NCBI RefSeq assembly: GCF_010183535.1
Contig: NC_071330.1
Coordinates: 2,275,717-2,339,716 of the forward strand
Direction of reading: 5' to 3'
DNA length: 64,000 nucleotides
DNA from: Caenorhabditis remanei
Lineage: Eukaryota > Nematoda > Chromadorea > Rhabditida > Rhabditidae
The notes under the pieces are model-generated. The model did not search any database, was not told the DNA's origin, and saw only the letters and a list, made by a program, of their open reading frames with translations. Below are positions 35,001 to 44,592 of this stretch, in pieces (the stretch's first letter is position 1; every line of letters begins with the position of its first letter). The translations under genes were made by a program, and so were the position numbers.

Positions 35001-38000
35001 AACCCGCGAAGTAAAGAGCTGAAGGAAGTACTATCTACAATCGGAAATAATAATACTGAAAAGTTTCTACGTTTATTTAGTTTGACAATTTGATCGTTGA
35101 GAGACGTTTCGATGTGTAAACAACGTCTACAACTACAATTCATTTCAAAAAAAGAAAAAAGTGTTGAAATAAATCTCATTTTCGGCATTCTAACCCAGAT
35201 GTATCAAAAATGATACAGTAGCCTCAATACAGTAGTATTTGGATGGCATCCCACAAAGATAAAACTGATTTATGTTGAACCACGTTGAAATGAACAAGCC
35301 TACATAATAAGAGACATGACTGTATATGTCCTCTGTACTCTTACACATCGTTACAAATTTCTCTTCAGAGTCTCTCCGAACGAATTAGTTTTCGACACTC
35401 CTCTGCGAGAAAATGAAGATGTGAGCGTTTTTAGCACGATCACTAGTCCTTCTTTCTGTGACTCAATATATCCAATTACGTGGCATTGTCCATGAGATAT
35501 TTGATTCATCCACATCTTGGTGTAGAAAGATGTTGGAGTCTGAGAACCGGACTAAAAGAGCCGGATGACTATTCGGACCAGAAAAGCGAGTTCTCTACGA
35601 TAGGAGCAAACCTCTCTTTACGACGTCAAAGAAAGGTTCAGAGGAAGTTAGCAGATTCAGCTGATGCTCATCGACTAAAAACATCAACTCGCATCCCACA
35701 GTCTCAAAGAGCTAGTGGTTATAATGTCCATCCACTAATTTCTACACTGACAACTCGGAGCGGCACAGACCTATAAGGCCCCTTCAGTCTCACCAGAGGG
35801 CTTGCTACCTAATGAATAAATTCATCCTGGTCACTGTTGGGCGTCGTATAACAGGTCTAAGGATCTAAAGGTATCCGGGAAGGTCAACATGTGGTTAGGC
35901 GAAGCGGCAGTCCTATAAGGATCACAAGGTGCTGACATAGCGCAAATGCAGGCCGTGTGATAGAAGTGAGAGGACAATGGACCTAAAAGTATTCGACCCT
36001 ACACATGCATCAAAGTCTGTTCACACCGGAACCAATCGAAAACTAGTGGTACAGTTAGAGAACTGTCCATTGGCAACAGCTACCCACAACGGGTCTGTTC
36101 ACGTCGAAATTATCCGGGAATTGGTGGAATAGCAAGAGAACTATCCACTGACAACAGCAACCCCCAAAAGCCTGTTCACACCGGAACCAATCGAAAACTA
36201 GTGGCATAGTTAAAGAACTGTCCATTGGCAACAGCTACCCACAACGGGTCTGTTCACGTCGAAATTATCCGGGAATCGGTGTAGTAGCAAGAGGGCTACC
36301 CACCGACAACAGCCTTTTTCAACAAAACCCTCTACGTCAACAACCAACAACACACAATTCCAGAGAGTATTCTCGATACTACTGCTTCTCCAGTTCGATT
36401 GGGCAACATCCACACCATTATACCAATCCCTCTCAATTATAACTGTACCCCCTATAACATATCCATAATACATCTATTTCCAGGGTACTGATTTTCAACG
36501 TTCGAACGAACAACAACTTCAACCATGGCCGAGAAAACTGCTGGCATCCCACAGTCGTCCAGCACCGGTAAATCCGTCGGCAGAACGGTTACTGGCCCGT
36601 TGAAACGAATCATCGACAACACCATCTACTCCGTTAGCAGGCATGCAAGCTCGACCAAAAGATTCCTTACCAATATCAAAAACTCTACAACAGCTCCCAA
36701 TACGGGACAGCTCAAGAGACTCGACGAGACGCTTTCGGAGACCCGTAAGCAGATCACGAACTTGAGAGCCCTCCCAGACCAGGTCAACTCGAGTAAGGTG
36801 CACCCATTCGTTATCGATTCGATCAAGAAAGACAAACACCGAGAAGAAATGGATAAATATCTCGCCAAGTCACAGTACTTGACAGCCATTTCTGTAAGTA
36901 CCAAACTGATCGAACTGATCGAAACTGAGCTGACCAAACATGGTCAACCAGCCAGCCCATTTGACGAAAGTGTCCACGATGCCAACTCGGCAGTCGAACA
37001 ATTGGGTTTACTCGAGATCGACCCAGAAACGGGAGACCTGATCAAGGTGGAGCACTTCATTGACGACGTCATCCAACAGCTAATTAATGAGCTAGAGGAG
37101 ACAAGTCTGCTCGCCAAGTCATTGGAGGACGCTGGTGAAAATAATGGTGGTGATGCTAAAGACCTGACGCCACTCGCAAGAACCGAGAATGAGCAACGGC
37201 ATCTACCAGAAGAAGAGACGGCAACCCACTTGGAGGACTCTAACTTAGAAGATAAGCTGAAAGACTTGAAAACCGAAATGGAGAAAGTCAAGTTAGAGAT
37301 CCAAGAAAAGGCTGCCGAAGAAAAAAGACTCCGAGATGAGATTCTGACGGTAGAGGCAAAGATTGCGAACAGGGGCGTCGCAACACCGATCCTGATTATC
37401 TCCATCGATGAGAAAAAACCGACAGATTCACCTCTTCGCAACGATGATCACTCGCATCCCACAATACTTGAGAAGCAGAATTCGTCAGAACATCCACATG
37501 TCTGTAATGACAGAGCTCAAACGAGCCAATCCGATGAGAAAAGCAGCTCTCGCTCAACAGAACTCGTACATCAGCACACTGAGAAATCAGAGATATCAGA
37601 GAGAAAAAAGGAGTTAGAACAAGAACAAGAAAGAAAACAGGCTCAACAGACGGGCTCTGAACTTCATAAAATCCACAAAACCTTGAATAAAGATGAACAG
37701 AAATCTCAAGGAATCCGTCAGTACGACGATGACATCATGCCATCGGAAGACGACGACGACTATGCCATGAGATCCTTGGAGCTGGACAACCGTTATTCAA
37801 AATATGACAAGAATGGCAACCCACATTTGACTCCTCCATCAAAAACTATTCCTAATCACTTGAAAAATGTCAGTTTCCACAATGTACATGGTTATCTCGT
37901 GACATTTGACGGTTCTTCAGATTTTGACATCTTCCGGAACATATTCCGTGACTATGTCATTCAGAACCCAAACATAACGAGCAGTTACAAACTCTTGTTG

Positions 38001-41000
38001 TTAAAACAACATCTGACAGGTCGAGCGAGCAAATGTCTCTACCGCCTTGAAGACACAGAAGAAGCTATTCGCCTCACTTTCAAAGAACTCGAGTCCAAAT
38101 ATGGACGAAAGTCTGACAAGATGACTCTGCACAATAAATTTGGCAGCATCCCATTCCACCATACAGATAGCGATCGTATGACGGACGATCTTCGAGCCCA
38201 CCGAATGGTTCTGAGCGAAATGAAAGAAAGAGGAATGAATATTGATGACGAAACAGTCATCAAGCAATTCTGCACCAAGCTTCCAGGCGAAATGAGAAAA
38301 AGAGTGGTCGAAAAATTCATCGCCACTAATGGAAATCTGACATTTGACATGGTTCATGCCATAGTAGTTAACGGAATCGAAGAGATCCGAATCAGCGAGT
38401 CTTACTTCGAGGACAGAGGAGTGGATTACGATTCACTGCATACGCACCCCATGAACAAAACGGACAACAACGTGTTCCGCAACTACTCTCAATAACCGCC
38501 TTTCGAAGGCAGGCGCGGGAGCTAAGTAACTGTTCCGCGTGCCACCCTCTGCCTTGCCACCAGAAATTGTTTCTACTAACAATTCAATATCAACGTTCTC
38601 TCCAGAAATCATAAGCTTCTGCAATCTGTTCAATTTTTCTACTCCTAATACTCTCTACTATCTCTCTATCATATGCTTTAAGCAAGATCCAAATTGGACT
38701 TATATTATCCCTAATGGACGATCAAATAAATAAAAGAGTTATAAATATCTACTCTGAAAGAGCCAAGAGTACAGTATCCCACAATGACATGAACTGACTA
38801 TGATTCCACCGTCAACTACGTCAAACGACAGTAATAATTCGTCGCAACGCGGATGTAGTTCTACAAGTCCTTATCACAGTCATGATTCGTTCTCTTGCTC
38901 CTCCCCCGGGGAGTGTTGTCAGTTTAACGCCTCTGGATAAAACTGCCAACTTTACGACTCGATAATTCCGGGTCACATTGATTTTCCCCGCAAAATCCCC
39001 CGAAATTATAAGCCGAACTCTCACACAGTTATTCCTCTTTATTTATGATCGCCTTTCCCCGATTTATTCCATCGAAATCGGTCAATTCTACCAATTTCTA
39101 CTAAATTATTGCCGCGCCTCATTATTTAAACGGCGCGCGCATTTGTCTACAGTATCCCGTTCGTCGCGAGACTTAGATGTGCAGGCAACCCACATCCTTT
39201 TTAGGCCAACGCGCGTTGCCTGCCGAGTCTCCTCGCCACCGCACTTCTACTACTTTCACGCCACGTTGCGGTCCGTTGGTGACGGATTTTTCCCCTATTT
39301 TTCACTTTATTTTATTCCCCTTTATCTGTTCTCCTTCCCCTCGTTTTTCCCCTCTAAACCATCTACAAAACCTCTACAAAACTCCACAAAACTCTACGAA
39401 ACTCTACGTAACAGGTTTTACCTGACAGGAAGGAGAACCGTAAGGTTTCCTCGCATCCCACAAGGGAACGAGGTTTTTCTCCTACACATTTTGCTCCGCA
39501 ACTCCTGTCGATGGCCTTTTCCCTTTCTCTTGTCCCTAATTCTTCTCCTAATAAACGGGTCAATGAGAAAATGTGTACTGTTTTGTCGTCTGCATAGCTT
39601 ATCCGAAGGTTCTGCGGAACCGGGTCTCATACGGCGCATACAGGGGGTCTCCCTGGGTTATGACTGTGTCCTGGTCTTCGACTGGACCTACAGGCATTGT
39701 CAACAGTAACCCACTACCTACGGTAATGTAGTTGCTAGTTACAGGTTACAGTAGGCTACCATTGCTACAGTAACCCGTCATAGAAGATTGCCTAGCTACA
39801 GTAACGGTGCCAATTAAGTAGCCATGTAGAAAAGACTAACCTGCATTCATCTCACAGTAATCGTACTACCTACAGTAACCTGGAAAGTACAGTATTCTAT
39901 GAGCCTAAACTGTGATTACTTCAGTAACCTGGTCAATACCGCAATTTCAAAGTCTACAGTAGCCCGTCCACAAATTAGAGTGTTCCGAAGCCTACAGTAA
40001 TCTATCGTCAAAATGTCAGTACTTTAAAATCTACTGTAACTTGTCATCAAATATCGCCAACAATCACATTCTAAGCAAGCTACAGTAACCCATTTCAATT
40101 TTGTCACACATAGTAATTACAGTACCTGTGCAATAAACGGTGTCACAATAGCTCCAATCCTTGCCATTGCCGAACAAGTACCCAATCCAACTGCCCTCAA
40201 AGTGGTCGGGTAGACTTCAGGTGTATATACATAAGCACATTGGAACGCACCGGATATGAATGCACGGGCTACGAAAATGAGCACGGTGACGGTGAATCTG
40301 AAAACAGTGAAGGGAAATGTGTAAGTGGATTAGCGTTTGAATTAGCCAAGAAAAGTCGGAACGAAAAAGTTGTTAACTAAAAACAGGAGGACTTTTAGCT
40401 CAGTACGTTCTTACAACTGCGCTCCACGGAAATTCCCTTGAAAAGTGTCTCTTTGGAGAATTGGCTGGTGCGTAACTCGCTTTAAACTCAACATTATGAG
40501 CTGAAAGATATACCAAAATGTAGATCTCGTTAAGTTTTAAAGCTCTGACTTACTCCGGGTTGGTTAGTGAGGTGTTAACGTACCGCGGGCCGAGCTTAAG
40601 AGCAAGAAACTTTTAAGGCAGCCAGACCCAATTCGTGGCAATGACCGCCCTGCCCGATACTGGTCACAAACATAAAACTCGCCGAGGTCGACATTTTGGT
40701 ATATTTTTCAGCTCATAATACTGCGTTATGAGCGAATAAAGCGCCGGGGAGTTTCTTCTGAAGTCCTTTTGAATCCTGCCTTCACGGATACGCTAGACCA
40801 AGTGTGTTCCCTAGTCTGATTCCCTTCATCCTCCCCGCTCACCTATCCAAACAGAAATACAACAAGAACGTGAAGACTGCAAAGATGGCGTATTCCAACG
40901 CCATTGTCTTCTTTCTTCCGAACCATTCAATTATCAACACAGTGATAATTAACCCGGGGAATTCAGCAAGCGTAGTTGATAGTAGATCAAAGTAATCGGA

Positions 41001-43968
41001 TCTTGTCAACGGATGACATACTTCTAGGGAAGTTCCATTCGAGTATAATCCTCCATGACATTCATCATGCGACTGGAACAGGACAGTGGTGAAGAGCACC
41101 ATTCCGTAGTAGGAGAACGCCGTGATCGCCCTGGAAAATAGGAAAACTGTGTTGTGAAATAATTCGAAAATTACACTGTAAATCGCGTCCCAGAAACCCC
41201 AACCACTCACCAAATACACCACAACAGCAGAGTTGTCTTCCTCAAATCAGGCGACAACAAATTGGCAATATCTCCTCGGCTTTCTGATCCCATTTTTGTC
41301 GAGGACACCAGTCTTCCAGTTGGTAATTGTACTCGATTCATTCGTGCAGCTGCTTGGAGGGTTTCCAGTGCTCTCTCAGGATGTCCGGATGCCATGTCGA
41401 AACGGGCAGATTCGGGGAGCCACTGGAATATTGGGATTATTGGGATGTTGAGAATATGATAACATTATACTACTAGCGCTTTATTGGGACTGTCTTTAAA
41501 GATGCCTAAATTCCTTTGCATCTCTCGATCTTTCACGCTATTTTGTTCAGTTTGTGTAGGTTGTGAGAACCGTTAACTCCTAATAACTGAGAGCTCAATG
41601 TGCATGAGCGGAATGGGCAAAGAATTTTCATTTTTAGAAGTCAAATTTGGTATTTTTTGTTGTAAAACCCCTAAAAATGGTTAAATTTGTGCAAAATTTT
41701 ATTTGTTGGTAAAAACTGATTCAATCCAGTTTGTTATGATGGACTTTTATGTCAAATAAGATTCCACTAGTTCTGATTCAGCTGAAAACGTTTTGAAATC
41801 AAATTACGAGAAACCTTTGGCATTCTTCCTCTCATTTAGTGTCAAAGTCAGTCAACACCTGGTTTCGAAATGTCTTTGGAACGTCCCGGATCTCATCGGC
41901 ATTATGAATTAACACAATTTCCTGCAATTTGGGAAATTCAAACTGAAAACTAGTTTGACGGTGGAGCGCGATTTGAAAACTTTTCAGTGGATACTTTTCA
42001 AAAAAACTCACAAAAGACGCGACTGCAAATACGCCCAATGGCAATGAAGACAAGAACATGAGGGCTCTCCATCCAAACGTCTCCATTACGAAATACGCGA
42101 GAAGAGCCTCGAAAACTGCACCAATTGCCCAGAATGATTCGATTAAAACGACACATTTGGCACGTTGAGCAGTGGGGAGGAACTCGGCGTAGAGGGTTAC
42201 GCTGGAAAAAAATGTAGTTTGTAGTTTGTGGTGGGGCCCGGAAATCAAAATTTTGGGGAAATTCTTGTTGTGTTGGGCAGGTTTTTTTCTGCTGATTTCG
42301 AAAATCTAAGTTTTATTACTCTCTGTACGAATCTGCATGAGATACAGTAGAAATACTGAGCATTTATTTTTCGAAATATTTCGAAAATCCATAATTATGG
42401 TAGTTTGCAATATTTTTGAACAAACTTTGTACCCAATCGTAGCTCATAATTTCCAGTTTTGGGAAAAATAGTCTAATTCAGGAGAACTACAGTAATCCAG
42501 GATTACTGTAGTCCACGCGTGACTTTACGGTTTTGTTGGCATGATTATGCATATTCGAAAGATCTCATTTCAAAAATTTTACTTATTCGGGTCCTGTCAC
42601 GAAAATAATAATGAAACTCACGACTGAGGCACTCCTCCAATTCCGAATCCAGTCAGTCCACGGAAGAATAATAAAACATAAAAATGAGGCGACATTCCAG
42701 ATAACACTCCCATGATACAAGCAACCAGTGTGGAGAATGTTAATCCCTGTAATCAGTATGTCTGTGTGTCCAAAATCCAGATGTCCCTCACCTTTCTCCT
42801 CCCGAACCGGTCACAAATCTTTCCCCAAAACGTGCTTGACAACATCATTCCACTGAAAACGCAAGTTGTCACAAGGGCTTGTTGGACAGATGAGATTCCC
42901 CATTCACAGGCTAAAGCAGGGGAAATCAGGGAGAGAAGCATCATCTCCATCGCGTCGGCCATCTGGAATACGGTAGTGGATTACTGTAACTAGCAAAGTT
43001 CTATCAATTGGTTACAGTAGTCTTGCTAGGTACGTGGTACTTTAGGCTCCTAGGTTACTACACTTTTACTGTAGTCGTTACGATTACCGTAAGACAACTA
43101 CAATAAGCAAATCTTCGAAACGGAAGTTAGATTACTGTTGATTTTTTACTAGGGTACTGTAGTTACTGTAGTCGAGGGGTTCCTAGGTTGCGGTACTCGG
43201 CGTCTATAGGTAGCCAGTTTCCGATGATAGGTTACTGCGGCTACTGTAATCAGGAAAGTTCTATAGTAGTGGGTTACTGTATCCAGGGAACGGTACAACG
43301 GCTAGTAGTAAGATAAGATTTTTATAACTAGTAGGTAATACTTTATTCTTCTGGATTACTGTAGTAGGTCACATATACGGTAATCCAGAAGAATACAAAA
43401 ACAATGCCCACTGCTACAGTACCACGGGTCTGAGAGTGAGTAATTAAATCGACCGCGTTCCGCTGAAGTCAGTAAACGTTTAAGCGCGAAAAATCAATAT
43501 CAACTAGTTATAGTAACCCAATACATAATTCCCACCTCAGCATACAATTTCTGATTACAGTAGCCTTCTGGACTACTGTAGCTATCCCACCTTGGCTACT
43601 ATACCCCCTCACCCAAACTCACCCAAGCCATCCCTGTCAAAATAGAAAGTTTCAACTGGAACCTTCCGAATCCCAATGCCTCCACAGCCTCATCCACTGT
43701 AAACGTCTTCTCCTGAGACCCATCGATTTCCCTTTGGTCAGAAGGCTCGCCCAACTCATTCCGATCGTCCAGGTTTGAGTAACGAACAGCAAAATCGTCG
43801 CCGACATGACGAATTCTGAAGGGTAAATATTTATTTTGTGATTTTTGAAAATTGTTAAATAAAAATAAATATTTACTCTTTGATCAATTGTTTGGCCGTC
43901 AAATCAACATAAGCCTCCGTGAGGTTTGATGCTTCAAGCACTTCGGTTAGGATCGCTTTGTCTCCCAT
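29039..43968 (-). CDS. svop-1: svop-1 paralogue A: SV2-related MFS transporter, 522 aa
   Basis: Ten exons join in phase: 43877-43968, 43623-43815, 42792-42962, 42622-42746, 42012-42201, 41211-41422, 40843-41130, 40126-40297, 29103-29216 and 29039-29050. The product is a 12-span major facilitator superfamily transporter related to SVOP/SV2, expected in vesicle or plasma membranes; its substrate is unknown. MFS signatures are DRFGRRKG (about 146-153) between spans 2 and 3, EWFGRKK (about 396-402) in the second half, and YTPEVYPT (about 448-455). A cysteine-containing loop with an NGT sequon lies near residue 359. The last exon adds only DSH before the stop. The start at 43968 ([10 protein letters not shown]) follows a TTCCAG acceptor, perhaps for trans-splicing. 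Intron 8 is 10.9 kb because an LTR retrotransposon sits in it, antisense to the gene; normal splice sites remain. Confidence 0.92.
29346..29350 (+). repeat. Left target-site duplication GTAAC
   Basis: GTAAC directly abuts the 5' LTR and recurs at 39706-39710 after the 3' LTR. It lies inside one of the CTACAGTAAC words common in these introns. Confidence 0.93.
29351..30142 (+). repeat. 5' LTR, 792 bp
   Basis: Starts TGTTGTCAGTTTAACGCC and ends GGCATTGTCAACA. Reads identical to 38914-39705. Contains two GCANCCCAC words (29622 and 29890). The open frames across it are present in both LTRs and have no recognisable domain. Confidence 0.95.
30143..30160 (+). other. Candidate primer-binding site
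   Basis: TGGTGCATCG follows the 5' LTR with no gap. It begins TGG, as a CCA-tailed tRNA primer requires. From memory of C. elegans tRNA-Gly(GCC), the first ten bases fit its 3' end and pairing then breaks down. Confidence 0.5.
32431..32962 (+). repeat. Three ~200-bp tandem units in the leader
   Basis: Units start at 32431, 32639 and 32836 with GCACCCCTT, GCACCCCAC and GCATCCCAT. Each then carries CATAGC, a GGCATG word, CAGTTTT(G/A)CTAGGG, (A/T)AGTGCTGCCCAAA or GGTGCTGCCCAAA, and AAAACTTAGAAAAA. Confidence 0.8.
36020..36330 (+). repeat. Two-unit ~157-bp tandem repeat before gag
   Basis: Shared blocks are ACACCGGAACCAATCGAAAA, AACTGTCCATTGGCAACAGC, TACCCACAACGGGTCTGTTC and CGTCGAAATTATCCGGGAA, at about 36020-36176 and 36177-36330. 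Each unit has GCTACCCAC, a variant of the element's word. Confidence 0.85.
36525..38495 (+). CDS. Gag-like protein of Bel/Pao type, 656 aa
   Basis: The frame is open from an ATG following CAACC ([12 protein letters not shown]). The N-terminal third is helical (coiled-coil-like around residues 60-130), and a strong charged coiled coil lies at about 240-285. A low-complexity Glu/Gln/Lys/Ser region spans about 300-420. The C-terminal ~200 residues match the Bel/Pao gag pattern (DUF1759-like) with [15 protein letters not shown] near 453, a [13 protein letters not shown] helix near 485 and LPGEMRKRV near 585. It should assemble the particle that packages element RNA. No CCHC zinc knuckle is present: the frame stops soon after [11 protein letters not shown], so a nucleic-acid-binding tail seems lost or replaced. 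Four GCANCCCAC words lie inside it in different codon phases. Confidence 0.85.
   Translation: MAEKTAGIPQSSSTGKSVGRTVTGPLKRIIDNTIYSVSRHASSTKRFLTNIKNSTTAPNTGQLKRLDETLSETRKQITNLRALPDQVNSSKVHPFVIDSIKKDKHREEMDKYLAKSQYLTAISVSTKLIELIETELTKHGQPASPFDESVHDANSAVEQLGLLEIDPETGDLIKVEHFIDDVIQQLINELEETSLLAKSLEDAGENNGGDAKDLTPLARTENEQRHLPEEETATHLEDSNLEDKLKDLKTEMEKVKLEIQEKAAEEKRLRDEILTVEAKIANRGVATPILIISIDEKKPTDSPLRNDDHSHPTILEKQNSSEHPHVCNDRAQTSQSDEKSSSRSTELVHQHTEKSEISERKKELEQEQERKQAQQTGSELHKIHKTLNKDEQKSQGIRQYDDDIMPSEDDDDYAMRSLELDNRYSKYDKNGNPHLTPPSKTIPNHLKNVSFHNVHGYLVTFDGSSDFDIFRNIFRDYVIQNPNITSSYKLLLLKQHLTGRASKCLYRLEDTEEAIRLTFKELESKYGRKSDKMTLHNKFGSIPFHHTDSDRMTDDLRAHRMVLSEMKERGMNIDDETVIKQFCTKLPGEMRKRVVEKFIATNGNLTFDMVHAIVVNGIEEIRISESYFEDRGVDYDSLHTHPMNKTDNNVFRNYSQ
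38496..38913 (+). other. Short 3' non-coding tail of the element
   Basis: This 418-bp stretch lies between the gag stop and the 3' LTR. It should normally hold pol but has no sizeable frame. The purine tract before the LTR is only GGGGAG (38908-38913), short for a polypurine tract. A GTATCCCAC variant lies at 38774. Confidence 0.6.
38914..39705 (+). repeat. 3' LTR, 792 bp
   Basis: Reads identical to the 5' LTR, including the GCANCCCAC words at 39185 and 39453. Followed by the second GTAAC at 39706-39710. Confidence 0.95.
39711..40120. repeat. Intronic cluster of CTACAGTAACC words
   Basis: Roughly a dozen CTACAGTAACC-like words lie in ~400 bp of svop A intron 8. The other svop copies carry the same cluster in shorter form (49660-49980, 59490-59810), and introns at 42.96-43.6 kb and 62.45-62.88 kb have the inverse word GGTTACTGTAG. 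Confidence 0.75.
40462..40757. mobile_element. Foldback element copy in svop A intron 7
   Basis: Shares ATTATGAGCTGAAA, ACCAAAATGTAGATCTCG and the inverted CATTTTGGTATATTTTTCAG arm with 17947-18253. It is absent from introns 7 of svop B and C, so it inserted after those copies separated or was lost from them. Confidence 0.75.
42290..42600 (-). repeat. Copy of the ~300-bp dispersed repeat in svop A intron 4
   Basis: Contains TTTCGAAATATTTCGAAAATC, AACTACAGTAATCC and GCATGATTATGCATATTCGA, as in the 11.7-12.6 kb array. It is repeated in svop B (52118-52428) and, diverged, svop C (61800-62090). Confidence 0.65.
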
Positions 43969-44592
43969 TGAGAGACTCTTTTCTGGAACAAATAAAGGAT
44001 AAGGGACATCCGGACATACAGACAGACACAAGAGTCATATAAAATATAAAAACTGGGAAAAATCTGCAGTTTTCAATTGAAAATTGAAAATGAGCAAGTT
44101 ACTGCCGGAAGGATGTTTCGAAACTGAGACACTTTGAAACCGGGACATTTTGCAACCAAGGAAATCCCTACATACAGAAATAGTGACAGACATCATAAGG
44201 GCGTGAAAGAGTATAGGAAGGACGTTCTGAAACTTACTTAGTTAGGGACACTTCAAAACTAGGGCACTTCGCAACCAGACGCTTTGTAACTCAATTAAAT
44301 ACGGTTTCGAGACCTCGCAGTGGGCTAGAAAACCAAAAGTTGGTTTCCTAGGCCATGGGCTCAAAATTTCGGTCATCTCACGAACTTTTGAGGAGCCCAC
44401 GACTAACAAGGGAAGTTCATGACGAGGCGAGTTGAACTTTTTCTAAAAATTGGACCCCTGGTACTTTCGACCCTGCTGATTCCAAAAATGCAAGAAAAAT
44501 CAGCGAAATGCTCACGTGAACCGAGTTATGACCCGTCAAACTTGCAATTCTACAGCACAAGTGTCAATGAAAAAAGCTTTCATACAACTCAC
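43969..44592. other. Upstream region of svop A and broken edge of CL6
   Basis: Has ACATCCGGACATACAGACAG (44008-44027) and an imperfect hairpin with AGAAAACCAAAAGTTGGTTTCCTA (about 44330-44353). No gene. CL6 loses homology to its family at about 44585. Confidence 0.5.

Larger units (their letters stand above)
30161..36524 (+). other. Long non-coding leader of the retrotransposon
   Basis: About 6.4 kb with no frame beyond ~160 codons and no pol motif. It carries 15 of the 19 internal GCANCCCAC words. Parts are built from diverged repeats: three ~200-bp units at 32431-32962, each opening with the word and containing a GTGCTGCCCAAA-like segment, and a ~157-bp two-unit repeat at 36020-36330. Related half-units start at 31820 and 31987. 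Whether it is decayed coding sequence or a functional leader is open. Confidence 0.6.
29351..39705 (+). mobile_element. Bel/Pao-type LTR retrotransposon, gag-only, 10,355 bp
   Basis: The element has 792-bp LTRs (TGTTG...CAACA), a 5-bp target duplication GTAAC, a gag ORF at 36525-38495 and no recognisable protease, reverse transcriptase, RNase H or integrase frame. The LTRs showed no difference on reading, so insertion is very recent. Gag starts 6.4 kb after the 5' LTR and ends 418 bp before the 3' LTR, so this is not the usual gag-pol order. It appears non-autonomous and would need pol from a relative. The word GCANCCCAC is repeated 23 times on the sense strand. The paralogous introns at 49643-50003 and 59471-59831 are empty at the matching point. 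Confidence 0.93.

Noticed and set aside
41832..42011. Continuation of svop exon 5 through its donor (also 51660-51839 and 61317-61496)
   Set aside because: The frame is open past GTGAGT but ends without the conserved transporter sequence; splicing to exon 6 keeps phase and the MFS fold.
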